In this document: positions 25,501 to 62,662 of the stretch, in pieces
How positions within the stretch are numbered: position 1 is the first letter of the stretch
Layout of the letters: each line of letters begins with the position of its first letter
From: Hemibagrus wyckioides
Lineage: Eukaryota; Chordata; Actinopteri; Siluriformes; Bagridae
Length of the DNA stretch: 64,000 nucleotides
Direction of reading: 5' to 3'
Assembly (NCBI RefSeq): GCF_019097595.1
Contig: NC_080735.1
Span: forward strand, 19,833,917 to 19,897,916
Notes under the pieces: model-generated
The model's input: only the letters and a program-made list of their open reading frames with translations
Told to the model about the DNA's origin: nothing
The model's database searches: none
Position numbers and translations under genes: made by a program

Positions 25501-28500
25501 TCCCGGATGTATGCACAACTTAGCCCCTCCACTCTGCACTTGCCAAGTTTCTTGTCACCTGTGACACATGGCTGCTTCATGCCCAGCAAAAGGCAGAGCA
25601 CGCCAATGAACTAAGGGCCAACAGCCAGATCACAGTCTCCAGCCCCCTCCAAACCACTTCTCAAGGTTCGCATGTCTGTTAACCATCAGGATCATTTTTT
25701 GGTTGCTTTCATTGACTCAGGGGCAGATTCAGAGTTCCTGGATGAAGAATTGGCAAACCAGCTAGGTATTGAGACCGTTCCCTTGCCATCTGCTCTCCAA
25801 GTCCGGGCACTGGATGGTCACGGTGCACCCAACCCGTGTGTCTGAACATCCCAGCACACCACCACGTTTCTGATAATTCCTTTGCCTCAAGGGCCAGTCA
25901 TGCTTGGACTCCCATGGCTCCAGAAACACAATTCACATCTGGACTGGACTAGTGGCCAAGTCCTGGAGTGGGGAACTCCCTGCCACGCCCACTGCCTAGA
26001 CTCAGAACCCCAGATTCTGCACCCAATCGCAGATGAACCCCCTCCGGATCTTAGCTTGGTGCTGTCTATCTTTCATGACCTAGGAATAGTCTTCAGCAAG
26101 ACCAGAGCCTCCTCCCTTCCTCCTCATTGGCCCTATGACTGTGCCATTGATCTCCTGCCAGGAGCTATTCCCCCTGTGGCCACCTCTACCACCTGACTGG
26201 ACCCCGAGAAGGGGACTATGATTTAGCAACTGCCTTGTCCTGGTCAGCCAACCTCACATGGGTGGAATATGCCCACAACTCCCTGCTGTCTGCCACCACA
26301 GGTCTCCTCCCTCCTTTCAGGCCACCTATGGTCATCAGCCATCTATTATCCACCCAGGAGTTGGAGGCTTCGGTTCCCTCCGCCCTCACACTGGTGAAGC
26401 GATGTTGTCAGACCTGGTCTAGAACTCGCTCTGTGCAGAGTTATGCCCAGTGGTCCAATCGGAGATGTATGGATGGAGAGTATGGTTATCCACATGGGCC
26501 CTGTCCCTAAGGGTACCCTGATTTAGGACTATTGGACTGTGTTCTGTTGCTGATTCTGACTGCCTTGCTTACTCTGTCTACTAGAGTTTGGAAATTGGAC
26601 TTCTCATGTTGCTGTCTTGATATTGCTCTGTTTTGGAGTCAGGTTATTGGACTGTGCACTACTGTGTTCTCTGCCTGCCTTGCTTACCCCAGTTGTCGGC
26701 TGTTCGAATCATTTCTGAACAATTTTCTGTGTATGAATTTATTCTGATGAAAGACTCTTATTTTGACCTCGCTCCTGGATACTGCATTTGGTTCCTCACG
26801 TTCACACTCGTGACATTGTATGCCAATGCAAGTTTCTTGCAAAATTTGAATTCTTGAGGCGAAAATTCATAAGGGAGGGCATTTGTATGTTGAGGTTTCA
26901 CTGTATTATATTTTATATATTTTATAGGCTGGGCAGTGAATTTGGGAGGAGCAGTAGATAATAAGCTGGAAATAGAGTGGAGGAGATTGGATGGTGTGTG
27001 AAAAGGCTGCAAAATTCTTGTGAATATCTCCTCAACACAGGTACCTCCACACTGTAAATTATACTCCAATTTCCCTGTCTCCATAAAACAGAAATATTGC
27101 ACAGCCAGTTTTATTCTTCCCATACCTGATCTACATGTTATTTATTTATCTGCACTGTTTTAAAGGCTAGCACTTTATATTTGGCGGATAATGTGCTAAA
27201 TGCTTGGACGTTGGTGGTCTAAATCTTCAATTAATTGTTATTTTAGTTTTATTTAAATGGAAAAGTTAGTACTATACCTTGTTCTCTCCTTTCATTCTTT
27301 TTTGAAATCCCAATCAGATTGATATCCAAAGTGGCATTGGTTGTGATGAGCGTAATAGTATTGCTAAAGTTGGCATGAGCTCTTACCATGAACACTCGAA
27401 CCTCTGGAGAGAAATAAACCTGGTGTGATTATTTTTGTTCAAATTGCTAAGAAGAAAAAGTAAGAAGGGAATGATTTGTATAAAGAAACAGTAATGAGAT
27501 TTGTAAGCAGGTGCGGTACCTAAAGTTTGGAGAGAGATGTTGGTGGAATTGCAGGATGCCAGTTTCTCAGTGACATTCATTAGAACATTTCCATATAGGT
27601 TTAGCTTAGATTGGTTCATAACATGATTTGTTAAATTAGTTATTGTTGTCAGATATTTTTCTACTGTCTAGGCAACAGACAGAGAGATTTCCGTTATAAC
27701 ATGAAATTAAGTAGCCGTGCTATAGCTCTGGTTCATAGTGATTTGGAAATCATCTCACCTTCTGTGGTAAGTATTGTGGTATGTTATATTGAATTTGCTT
27801 CAGGAACTCCGTTGCACACTGTATTGTCAAATTACCCTAAACAATAGTTATTTTTGTGAGCACTGGTATGTGAGTATTATATGCATAATATATGGAAAAC
27901 AAAGGAAGATATGGTACATATCCATGTGTTTTAAAAGAGGAACACTATAGAGTCTGTGTGAATCTAGGAGGTAAATATTTGTGGGACTTGGTGAAGCAAC
28001 TAACATGACAGAAATTTTTGCTAACAATTTAGTGGTCCTCGCTGGACCCCTTGCAGTTTGAGTATCGTCCTAATCGTTCCACGGACAATGCCATCACCAC
28101 AACCCTCCATCTGGCCGTCACACACCTGGACTGTAAGGACTCCTACGTTCGAATGCTGTTCATAGATTTCAGTTCAGCATTCAACACAATCATCCCTCAG
28201 CAGCTGATTGAGAAGCTGAGTCTCCTGGGCCTGAACACCTCTCTCTGCAACTGGATCCTGGATTTCCTGACTGGGAGACCTCAGTCAGTCCGGATCGGGA
28301 GCAGTATCTCCAGCACCACCACACTGAGCACTGGAGCTCCTCAGGGCTGTGTGCTCAGTCCATTGCTGTTCACTCTGCTGACTCACGACTGTGCAGCAAT
28401 GCACAGATCCAACCACATCGTCAAGTTTGCCGATGACACGACCGTGGTGGGTCTCATCAGAAAGAACGACGAGTCAGCATACAGAGAGGAGGTGCAACAT

Positions 28501-29167
28501 CTAACAGCCTGGTGCAGAGCCAACAACCTCTCCCTGAACGTCGACAAGACCAAAGAGATGGTTGTTGACTTCAGGAGAGCACAGAGTGACCATTCTCCGC
28601 TGTCCATCGACGGATCCTCGGTGGAGATCGTCAAGAGCACCAAATTCCTTGGTGTCCATCTGGCGGAGAACTTCACCTGGTCACTCAACACCAGCTCCAT
28701 CACCAAGAAAGCCCAGCAGCGCCTCTACTTCCTGAGGAGGCTGAGTAAAGCCCATCTCCCTTCCCCCATCCTGACTGTGTTCTACAGAGGGACCATCGTG
28801 AGCGTCCTGAGCAGCTGCATCGCTGCCTGGTTTGGGAACTGCACCGTCTCGGATCGCAAGACCCTTCAGCGGATAGTGAGGACAGCTGAGAAGATCATTG
28901 GAGTCTCCCTCCCCTCTATCATGGACATTTACACCGCACGCTGCATCTGCAAAGCTAACAGCATTGTGGCTGACCCCACACACCCCTCACACACACTCTT
29001 CACCCTCCTGCCATCTGGAAAGAGGTACCGGAGCATTCGGGCCTCACAACCAGACTGTGTAACAGTTTCTTTCCTCAAGCCATCAGGCTCCTCAACACCT
29101 AGGACTGATCTGTTCTACACTCTCTCACACACACACACACACTCACTCAGGACTGAACTGTTCTACA

Positions 29168-29200
<33 letters not shown>

Positions 29201-32200
29201 AGGACTGAACTGTATATTAACTCTGTCTCTCTCACACACAGATACACACACTCTCTCTCTTGACTGTGTGGATGCGCACACACACACACACACACAATTT
29301 ATATTGTTCATTACTTATTGCACTACCTCTACCTGTCATCTGCTGCTATAGTTATATTTATGTTTATTCTATTTGCACTACCTCAACCGCTGCTGTGTAT
29401 TTTTGCACAATATTTTTGCATAATACTTTTTTTATTTTTACATCATTTCACTTTATCTATTTTATTTCACTTACATTCCATTACACATGTTCTTTTCTTT
29501 CTTTTCGGCCTGTGTCCTGTGTTCTTTTGTGTTGTCTTTCTTGTATTTATTGTCTTTTGCACTGTCTTGTCTATGTTCTGTTTGCACCTAGCTGCACACT
29601 GTGCACTTTACGTGGCTAAGACAAACTTCTGTCCTAGCTCTGTGGTGGTGTTTTGTGCTGAACTTGTTGTATGTTTATGTAGCACCAGGTCCTGGAGAAA
29701 CGTTGTTTCATTTCACTATGTACTGCATCAGCTATATGTGGTTGAAATGACAATAAAGCTTCTTGAATCTTGAATCTTGATCTTGAATGGCTATATGGTA
29801 GAGGTGTAAAATCTATTCAGTCTATTGGTAGTGATTCCAGTAACATGAACATGAGTTAGGAAGAAGGAGAATTACATTATGCTGAAGAGAAGCTGGAAAG
29901 GAAGCTTGTTTAGAACCACAAGTGAGGCACCCATTGACTGCTTTGGATAGCAAGACACAAGTAATATCAAGTGGTCAGGTCCCCAAAGTGGGCAGAAAAA
30001 GTATGATCATATTTTCAGATGAAAGCATCTGCAGATTTTGATGTTGATGATTGTTGGGTTATGTGTTGGGATGTACATGTTCAAACATCAATAAATAAAT
30101 CAATGCAAGGTCTACAGTGTGCAGGATCTGCTTGGTCTTAGCAAATCACATATTCCACCTAGTGGATGTTTTTGAGGGGACCATAAAACTGGATAAAAAT
30201 TTTTAGAACACATGAAATAATAACCTAAATTTATTTATACATATATAGGTATCTTACCTGGCATGGGTCAGTCTGACTGATGAGAACAAATGTAGACATA
30301 CGCTTACAAGAGCAGATGCTCGAAATAGGAGTGGTCTTTGTGAGGGAACATGTGTCCCATGTATTTGTCTCCCAGTCCATACAGGAGAGAAAGGCCCCAG
30401 GGTCCTTGTCCTAGCCAGAAGAGAAGAAAGGAAAATACAACAATCTGAAAATTTATTATTAAAATCATTATAAACATTAAAAAGTATTACTTATTAAAAA
30501 AAATTAACTCAATCAATTTTAACCATGATGTGTGTTAGTGAGAAGTTGACTGGTTGGGTAGGATGCGAGTAGGTTTTGAGAAGTGTTGCTGACACCACAG
30601 TGGACATCAGGGTGGTTTTACTTGTGTTGGTAACTGTGTTGAAGAAACTGGGTTTCAGGATATCTGTCATTTTGCTGTAGCTCATGAAGGCTGCTGCAAC
30701 TGATCCTGAAATTAAATTGAAAACGAAAATACATTTTTTCCGAAATCGCTGCATATTTACAGCCGTTAATGTCTGTGAAAAAAAACCTATATATAAGACA
30801 TGTTTACATATTCAATAAGAATCATAGCTACCAAATACTTGGAAAGAACCCTAACGGCAAATATTTGCATTGATCCACGGTGATGTGGAACAGTTCATCA
30901 GGAGCTCTTGGTTGCACAATTCTACTTGACTATAAACTGTTGTAGAAAGGACATTATTTACATTTACATTATTTACTGTCCAGAGTCACCCAAATGAGGA
31001 TGAGGTTCTCTTCTGAGCCTGGTTCCTATCAAAGTTTCTTCCTCATATCATCTCAGGGAGTTTTCCCTTGCCACCATCGCCCCAAGCTTCTCATTAGGGA
31101 TAAATGTAAATTATTTTTTTAACTCTAATTTATTGTTTCTATCATTTTGTAAAGCTGCTTTGAGACAGTGTTTGTTTTCAAAAGTGCCATGCAAATAAAT
31201 CTAATTGAATTGAATTCTAACATTTAATCTCAGGTTTAATCTCAACAATTGTTTATGCAGAGGAACTTAGATACTTGGTGTTTCTTTCCCCCTTTGTTTT
31301 ACCAAGACTTTAATGAAAGAACTACTGTGAAACACTGTTGTGTCTTTTAAATGGGTGTTGTTTTTTTCACATGAAGGTTGAACAAGATTGAAAATCATAA
31401 AGGTCATTACTGTACCATAGATATTTGTGGGAAGCGTTTTAAGATCAATATCCACAGAGACATTGGTGAGATCGATGTTGTACCAGAATACATTTTGTTT
31501 TTCTATCACAAATACTTTACCCTCTGGAAAGATAAATCAAAGCTCTGATCAGATCTGAACTCTCATAACACCACACCACCATATTATAATAATACAGGTA
31601 CAGTTTTCTATAGCTTACTTACCTAAATTTTGAAAAGAGAATGGAAATGGTATGGTGTCTCTTTTTTTCGTAACCACTATGGACACCAGATTCTTGTGTA
31701 CATCCAACAGAGATTTTCCAAAGGATTGTAGACTATTTTGATCAAGGTTACTGCTCATCACACGGGTCACAAGATCCATTGTTATGTTCAGATAACTCCT
31801 TATCATCTATCCGGCAGCCAGTGATTGCACATTCAATCGTTAATATTTATCAATATTTATTTTTACATCCCCCAACACACACACACACACACACACAATA
31901 ATCAGGACTAGCAGTTATAACTTTACCAATATTAGTACTATGGTCAGCTGAAACATATATGGAACATATAAGTTTATGTATTATTATCCCCACATAGGGA
32001 GTAGCTGAAAGAACAATGATGTTCCATATCTTTGGAAGTTTGTCATAGTAAATCAGAGGAATTAACGCAAGCCTTCTTCTATTGCATGCGCTAGTATCGC
32101 CCAAATATTGCCTAGCTCTCCGGGAGAGTATATCACTGGTAGCTTTGAAACCTTGTTAGCTACAAAACTTAGTTAGCTAAATTTTATTTTAATAGCTCTT

Positions 32201-34638
32201 ATTAGTATCAACACCAATAAGGTAAAATAGAAAAAAGTTACAATAGCCTGGTTCCACAAGTGCACACCCTTTTATAATTGGGGAAGTGGCTGTGTTCAGA
32301 ATGGCTATGTTCACATTCAGTGTCATGTTCTAAAGTAATTATCATACGTCAATGAAATGATTCTGATTAACCCCAAATAATCAGTTGTCAAATCAAAATC
32401 ATAATCAAATTTTCAGGCTTTTCTTAAATCATTGCCATATTTTATCTTGGTTTTATAAAATAAATATGCATTGTATATTCACAATATATAACTAACAACA
32501 CCAAATATGCATTACCTCTTTAGGTAGTTCTGCATTTCTGGTGTAGTTATAGATATAATCCAAGCAGTTTGTTACACACTCTGTTGTGAGATTAGCCTAA
32601 AAAAAATATTATTTCTGCAGTGAATTGAGTAATAGTTTATTGAGTAATGAGTTTATTCATCATATATATATATATATATACACACTACCAGTCAAAAGTT
32701 TGGACACATCTTTTAATTCCATGGTCTATTCCAGAACACCTGACCTTTGTGTCTTAAAATAACAACTGACTGTTTTTTGTTGTTACATATGGATTACTGA
32801 AGTCCATGTGTGTTATTTCATAGTTTTGAAATCTCCAGTATTGTTCTAGAATGTAGAAAATAAATCCCTAAACAAAAAACATTGAATTAAAAGGTGTGTC
32901 CAGACTCTTGACTGGTAGTGTGTGTGTATGTGTGTATATATATACATTTTAATTATTTATTCAAAGAACAAAACAAAATAAAAGTTATTTCTCCATTGAA
33001 TGTATGTGTAGGATTCAAACATACCTGGCAACAATTTTCAAGCAGTGTCAAACTGCCATCTGGGGAAAAAGGCATTACTCAGTGCTCCACATGTACAGAA
33101 CTATAATCCTGTAAAGTTCTCTGAAATCAAGCTTTATTTGTTTATTTGCTTATCATACTGCCAGTTGAGTTTTTAAGGGGTTTCAGAACTGACAAGCCAA
33201 AATAAACAGCACTGAACATCTATTCTTGGTTTTAGCATTCAGTCATCACCTGTAAATACTGCATTTGTTGATAAAACAGTTTAAGCTCATATACACATAG
33301 GAGAGCTGTCTATGGGAGAAAAGAAGGAAAATCTATCAGTCATGTCCTGAGAAAGAAAAAAAGCACTGGCACACTGAGCAACAGCCACTGAACTGAGAAG
33401 AAAAAACTCAACATTAGTGAGATCATCCACAAGATGCTGTTCAGGTCTCATAATCCACCATTTCAAGCTGACTTTGAGAGGAAAAATATTAAGGCCACAC
33501 CACAAAATGATCCAAAAAAACACTGCCAGCATAACAGAGGACATCATCAGGGGGAAAAGTGCAGGACTTTTTAGACTTTATAGACTGGCCAAATAAATCA
33601 CCAGAGCAGAATTATACCTCCTGAAGTGGAGACTGAAGGGAGAAACCCCAGCTGCACTACGAATCTGAAAAACTATCACAAAAGAAGAATGCACACAGCT
33701 TCTTCATGTCAGTGAGTCACTGGGTTGATGCAGTTACTGTAAGAAGGGATATGCAACCAAATATGTTGTTTATGCACTTAAATATTTGTCTATTCCTAAA
33801 TGTCTAAAAATTGGAAGAAAAAAAAGTCTGTTTTATGTTAAATAAAGGCAATAAAGGCTGAAATCTTAAACTCTTATTTTAAAACAAAATCGTCCAGTGA
33901 TTGGCAAACAGGTCAGAGAGATCACATTTAACTGTGTGGCAGATGGAAATACTTTGTAATGGTCATTTGGTTAAGGTCTCTGACTTTTACACAGCGCTGT
34001 ATTTTCATGCCTGAACATTAAAACCTGACAATTAGTTCAATACAATCCACATCCTGCTCTTCAGTATTCTGGATGTGTATCTTGTATGCAATGTCTTTAA
34101 AATAAGTATGACAAATGATTTTATCACATCTTCATCAAGAGACTATCTTAATACACAGTTATGTTGTTTCATTTATGGTTTACTTACTGGAAAATGAAGC
34201 ACCACATGTGAATCCTGAAAGTAACAGAACAGTGACTTCTGAAGGAAAAAAGAAATTATTTTATTAACGATATGTTACACACCACATACTCATACCATCC
34301 TGTGTTAAAATATATGAAAAACATACAATTATCCATATGAGTAAAATCAATGTCAGATTGACAGGAAAATTGCAATCAATTGGGAAACTGCTACTACACC
34401 TGCTACTACTGATAATTATCTTTTGTTTTAAATTAGTTCTTTCTGCTTTACTGTATTACAATATCAAACATGGCCTTAAGAGCACAGCATGGAATATTAC
34501 TGAAAAATGAACATCCTTTACTTTAAAAACAATAATACACAAATCAGTCATCTATTCTGTGTAAGGCGACCAACACATTCCAGATACCTCACACTTATAT
34601 CTAATTGTAAAATACTCACTGGTTAATAGAAGAATCAT
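15360..34638 (-). CDS. Receptor B: adhesion GPCR with three serial GAIN/GPS-like cassettes, 23 exons
   Basis: Hand splicing gives 3,096 nt, or 1,031 aa plus stop, with no internal stop. Start exons are 34620..34638 (ATG), 34188..34238 and 33025..33059. They encode a signal peptide ([19 protein letters not shown]) and a linker with LLENC. Three five-exon cassettes follow (residues about 36-271, 272-499, 500-739), then five exons for seven transmembrane helices and a short tail (740-1031). The fold is that of adhesion GPCRs: the GAIN domain folds round a GPS, and the freed segment acts as a tethered agonist of the 7TM part at the plasma membrane. [18 protein letters not shown] in TM7 and the GPS Cys/Trp pattern show the class. 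The closest group by eye is ADGRE/CD97-like, but no EGF or hormone-receptor domain is present. It is the downstream tandem paralogue of receptor A, 1.9 kb away on the same strand. Oddities are three GAINs, a lost TM3 cysteine and a lost GPS cysteine pair. ATG choice rests on the signal peptide and on parallel structure in A. Confidence 0.88.
16660..17235 (+). mobile_element. Decayed LINE fragment with 3' tail
   Basis: Translated shreds ([10 protein letters not shown], then a frame with many stops) resemble the stretch [10 protein letters not shown] seen in the better LINE copy at 44905. The end, GTAAGTCGCTCTGGATAAC with ATCTGCCAAATGC, is a common LINE/SINE 3' tail. It lies in a receptor B intron between the loop-2 exon and the TM3 exon. 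Confidence 0.6.
18533..18966. mobile_element. Deleted Tc1-type element (MITE-like)
   Basis: Imperfect inverted ends: CACTATGTGGTCAGAAGTA on the left and TCATATGGCCATATAGTG on the right. No transposase frame is left. It sits in the receptor B intron between TM1-2 and TM3-4 exons. Relatives are at 23042 and 38320. Confidence 0.65.
19620..20600 (+). mobile_element. Tc1/mariner-like relic split by a SINE
   Basis: The left part (TTTGTGAACCCT, later AAGTATGTGAACCTCTAAGAG) and right part (GAGTTCTGAGGACCTCAGAA, GATGCTCACCAGGCTGGAAA) match the sequence style of a common fish Tc1-like transposon with its transposase N-terminus. Stops and indels abound. A SINE interrupts it at about 19925-20130. Confidence 0.65.
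19925..20130 (-). mobile_element. tRNA-derived SINE, antisense, inside the Tc1-like relic
   Basis: Reverse copy of the SINE family at 9253: it shows GCCGGATGCCCTTCCTGAC and ends with CCCGGGGATTGAACCCGGGC (reverse of the tRNA box B). Being inside the Tc1-like sequence, it inserted later. Confidence 0.75.
20845..23523 (-). CDS. Receptor B cassette 3, membrane-proximal (GAIN/GPS)
   Basis: Exons 23446..23523, 22834..23017, 22579..22695, 21085..21266 and 20845..21003 (78/184/117/182/159 nt), 240 residues. The first exon is read from the acceptor TTTCATCTAG, giving [13 protein letters not shown] nearer AG (before GACCATG) would break frame. The GPS exon reads CVYWKKGEW then [13 protein letters not shown], with a canonical His-Leu-Ser cleavage triplet. 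Two GPS cysteines are replaced by Tyr (both TGT to TAT), at the second and fourth conserved positions, suggesting loss of one disulfide pair. The segment after HL resembles a tethered agonist and leads straight into the 7TM exons. Confidence 0.84.
21300..22560. repeat. Local duplicated intron segments in receptor B
   Basis: Blocks containing 'aaaccaggaagtgaagt', 'agcatgaaa.gtaatagcac' and 'gtttctagctattaccgttta' recur around 21640-21900, 21960-22150 and 22200-22390. This is an imperfect tandem duplication of intron DNA about 250 bp long, followed by an (ATA)n tract near 22400. No coding content. Confidence 0.6.
23042..23362. mobile_element. Deleted Tc1-type element (MITE-like)
   Basis: Ends CACTATATACCCAAAAG and CTTTTGGTCATATAGTATA are inverted repeats. 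The interior carries remnants of a transposase C-terminus in decayed form. In the receptor B intron upstream of cassette 3 exon 2. Confidence 0.65.
23690..24090 (+). mobile_element. Tc1-like transposon fragment
   Basis: Short decayed frames (AGGAGTGAAAAACATACC, CAAGCATTGGACATAGCC, AAGAAAGAAGCCACC) parallel those of the Tc1-like relic at 54805. The end TTTTCCAATAATTTTGATG resembles its terminal sequence. No intact frame. Confidence 0.5.
24319..27836 (-). CDS. Receptor B cassette 2 (GAIN/GPS-like)
   Basis: Exons 27759..27836, 27520..27667, 27278..27403, 24738..24910 and 24319..24477 (78/148/126/173/159 nt), 228 residues. The second exon is about 12 codons shorter than in the other cassettes, the gap falling between EKLAS and NISLQTL, but phase is kept. 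The GPS-like exon has [10 protein letters not shown], a full set of four cysteines and [10 protein letters not shown]. Here His-Leu is kept but the Ser/Thr nucleophile is Ala, which should block self-cleavage. A 1.85-kb TIR-bounded transposon containing gypsy debris lies in the intron before the fourth exon. Confidence 0.82.
25058..26903. mobile_element. TIR-bounded DNA transposon (pogo/Tigger-like ends) carrying gypsy debris
   Basis: The ends CAGTGGAATCTCTGCATA and the reverse of TGTATGTTGAGGTTTCACTG are inverted repeats flanked by TA on both sides (GTA before, TAT after). The CAGT terminus and TA target fit the pogo/Tigger branch of Tc1/mariner. No transposase is visible; most of the middle is a gypsy-like pol fragment. 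It lies in the receptor B intron inside cassette 2. Confidence 0.6.
25620..26530 (+). pseudogene. Ty3/gypsy-like pol debris (protease and integrase pieces)
   Basis: A protease-like start ([18 protein letters not shown], with the DSGA active site) is followed by [17 protein letters not shown] and [12 protein letters not shown]. It then jumps to an integrase-end piece ([20 protein letters not shown]). Reverse transcriptase, RNase H and most of the integrase are missing, and there is a stop in the protease part. A dead internal-deletion copy. Confidence 0.75.
28037..29785 (+). mobile_element. 5'-truncated LINE with an open C-terminal reverse-transcriptase frame
   Basis: A 385-residue frame (28051..29208) begins inside the RT domain. 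It has [30 protein letters not shown] and the catalytic box FADDTTVVG, then the [14 protein letters not shown] and [10 protein letters not shown] thumb/C-terminal parts. The N-terminal endonuclease and first RT motifs are absent. The 3' end has CA tracts and the tail AATGACAATAAAGCTTCTTG with a short CTTGAAT repeat. A non-LTR element; I cannot fix the clade. It lies antisense in the receptor B intron between cassettes 1 and 2. Confidence 0.88.
30258..32596 (-). CDS. Receptor B cassette 1 (GAIN/GPS-like)
   Basis: Exons 32516..32596, 31623..31806, 31416..31523, 30524..30705 and 30258..30410 (81/184/108/182/153 nt, phases 0-1-1-0-0), 236 residues. The first exon has the C-x3-NC pair and ends LPKE. 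The second is a helical stretch ([13 protein letters not shown]). The fourth has [14 protein letters not shown] and ends LTHIM. The last is the GPS-like exon with [10 protein letters not shown] and [12 protein letters not shown]. The expected His at -2 is Arg and Leu at -1 is Met, so self-cleavage is doubtful although Ser is present. The fourth exon uses a weak-looking GTTAAA donor. Confidence 0.82.
30955..31222 (+). mobile_element. Interspersed repeat with a TTGAATTGAATT tail
   Basis: Contains TGTAAAGCTGCTTTGAGAC and AAATCTAATTGAATTGAATT, a common fish SINE/LINE-type 3' end, preceded by TTTCTTCCTCATATCATCTC. A related reverse copy is near 38838. It lies between exons 3 and 4 of cassette 1 in receptor B. 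Confidence 0.6.
32684..32922. mobile_element. Tc1/mariner-type MITE, 240 bp
   Basis: Terminal inverted repeats ACTACCAGTCAAAAGTTTGG / CTCTTGACTGGTAGTG bound a non-coding interior, with AT and GT simple repeats on either side. It lies between the linker exon and cassette 1 of receptor B. Confidence 0.8.
33280..33740. repeat. Unclassified decayed repeat-like stretch
   Basis: Intron 2 of receptor B. The plus strand reads like a broken transposase-type coding remnant (purine-rich, many short frames), but I cannot name a family. No exon signal fits the receptor. Confidence 0.3.
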
Positions 34639-34763
34639 TTTTCTGTTTATTTTAGATGAAGTATCTTTGGTAGTCCATGGACAAATTCGTCAGACAAAGA
34701 GAATGCGAGTGTGGCCATCCAGCTGGAACTGGATATTAAATTCCTTCTTTGCAAAACGTAATC

Positions 34764-34771
34764 ATTTGCAT
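34764..34771 (-). promoter_or_regulatory. Octamer element upstream of receptor B
   Basis: ATTTGCAT on the plus strand (ATGCAAAT on the coding strand) about 126-133 bp before the ATG, within the 13-bp block AATCATTTGCATT. The same block stands at a similar distance before receptor A. Octamers bind POU/Oct factors and mark many lymphoid promoters; use here is inferred. Confidence 0.45.
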
Positions 34772-36511
34772 TGGGCAGCTAAAATGCGTGGGCATCATTG
34801 GTAACACAGCATGAACATTGTTAAAGCATTTGCTTATGCATTTACATTAGGGCTGCACAATATGGAGAAACAATTTGGTGAAAAAAATTGAGTATGTGGT
34901 AGTGATAAGTGATTGGGGGTCAGGGGTGGGGTTAAGTGATTTTAAGCTCCACCCAGAACCTCTTAAATCCAGCACTGGTATCTAGGTCTAAGTAAAAATG
35001 CTGACAGTAAAGATTTTATTCTGTATAAAGTGATCCAATCAAAAGACTTTCATACATCAAGAGAAAGTAATCCTTAATCTCTAATTTATATACACTGCAG
35101 AGAATAGAAGGATTGGTATAAAAATTCATGTATAAATTCTTATGAAGACATTGATTTCTCAGTCATGTTTCCTGCATTGACAGTAGCAGTGACAATAAAA
35201 GCCTAAAGATGTTTCCCTTCATTCTGAGTGTGTGTATATGGATTGGTATTGGATTGGATTCATTTGATCAGCACATACTACAGATACTAAGATTGAGGGC
35301 TGGGGAATTTGGAGGGTCAAATCAAAGTCAACACCTTGAACTCTTCTACCCCTTTTCTTTCTTCCCCACACTTCCTCTACCAAGCAAGAACTTAAATTTC
35401 TCTGTCTTGAATTTAAAATGCCTTTTTTGAGTAATGAAATGGTTCGGAATGAAATATACCAATGAAATTTCCAATACTACTACATCATATCTAATCTGAT
35501 TTATTATTGTTATTTTGCTTTAAATTTAGCTTGTATGACTTTTCCATACCAAATCAGACTTGTAATAATGTACATGTCAGGACAATAACAGTTTTGTTGT
35601 ATGGATTTTGTGATTTTGTTTTAATTTACTGATTTAATTCTTGAATAACCTACTAAATTTTTATGTTACAACTGCTACAACTGTTACAAAAATGCTAAAT
35701 TGGTTAAATCCCATTTGATTTGTGTGAAAACATGAAAAGTTGTTGTGTACTCCTGTGATAATGAAGAGTCAGAAGCAGTTGTGAGGATTCATGTGAAAGA
35801 TATTTATGAAAATTCTAGTCCAACAAAGTAAAGTTTCAATCCAGAATCCAACTGGTACAGCAGGCCAAAATGGATAAAAAAACCCCCACACAATTATTAA
35901 TAACAACAAGGCCAGAGAGTAATCAAATAAGTAATTCAGTATAATCAGCAAGGGTTCAGAATACAAAGCAATCATTAACAACAATGTTCAGAAGATGGCA
36001 AATGGTAATGAATAATAAATTACTCAGGAAGTGATCATTACAGGTTGTGCAAGTATTCACATGTGCATGGGTGTAAAGATCTGAAACCCCACACAGACAG
36101 TAACCTGATTTCAGGATCAAGCCTGGAACCCAGACCTATGGGGTAGCAACGTTTGAAAGCTTACTTTATATTTTTATTTACTTATTTATTCATTTTTGTC
36201 ATGCTGCAAATGGAAAGTGTGCATTACGCAAAGATAATAGAATACAAATAACCACTCCCTTTAATATCAGAAGGTATTAGTCACCCTAGACTGCGTTCTG
36301 ATTGGTTAGAATGTGTCGACTGGTAATAGTGTCCATTTTGTCATACCGCTATTTGACTATAACACTACCACACACTGTCATTGATGTATTTGTTTTTATA
36401 CTTAATCATTATTTTCTTTCCTTTGGTTGGTGAAGGAAGAAAGGTAAGTGTTTCTGGTTTTGCTTTCTTGTGGTATTGATTTGTGCATTCTAAAATTCTG
36501 TTACTGTGAAT
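34772..36511. other. Spacer between receptor A and receptor B
   Basis: About 1.9 kb of AT-rich DNA separates the stop of receptor A from the ATG of receptor B. TTTATT near 36173 and 36185 gives AATAAA on the minus strand about 330 bp past the receptor A stop, a possible polyadenylation signal. No other gene is seen. Confidence 0.5.

Positions 36512-62662
<26,151 letters not shown>

Noticed and set aside
28381..28983. Antisense open frames across the LINE RT
   Set aside because: Shadows of the plus-strand reverse-transcriptase frame.
20845..32596. Reading each GAIN cassette as a separate, broken adhesion GPCR gene
   Set aside because: Cassettes 2 and 3 of receptor B, like cassettes 2 to 4 of receptor A, lack their own start and signal exons. 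The intermediate ones lack TM exons. Yet every exon is open and joins its neighbour in phase, which pseudogene remnants would not show.
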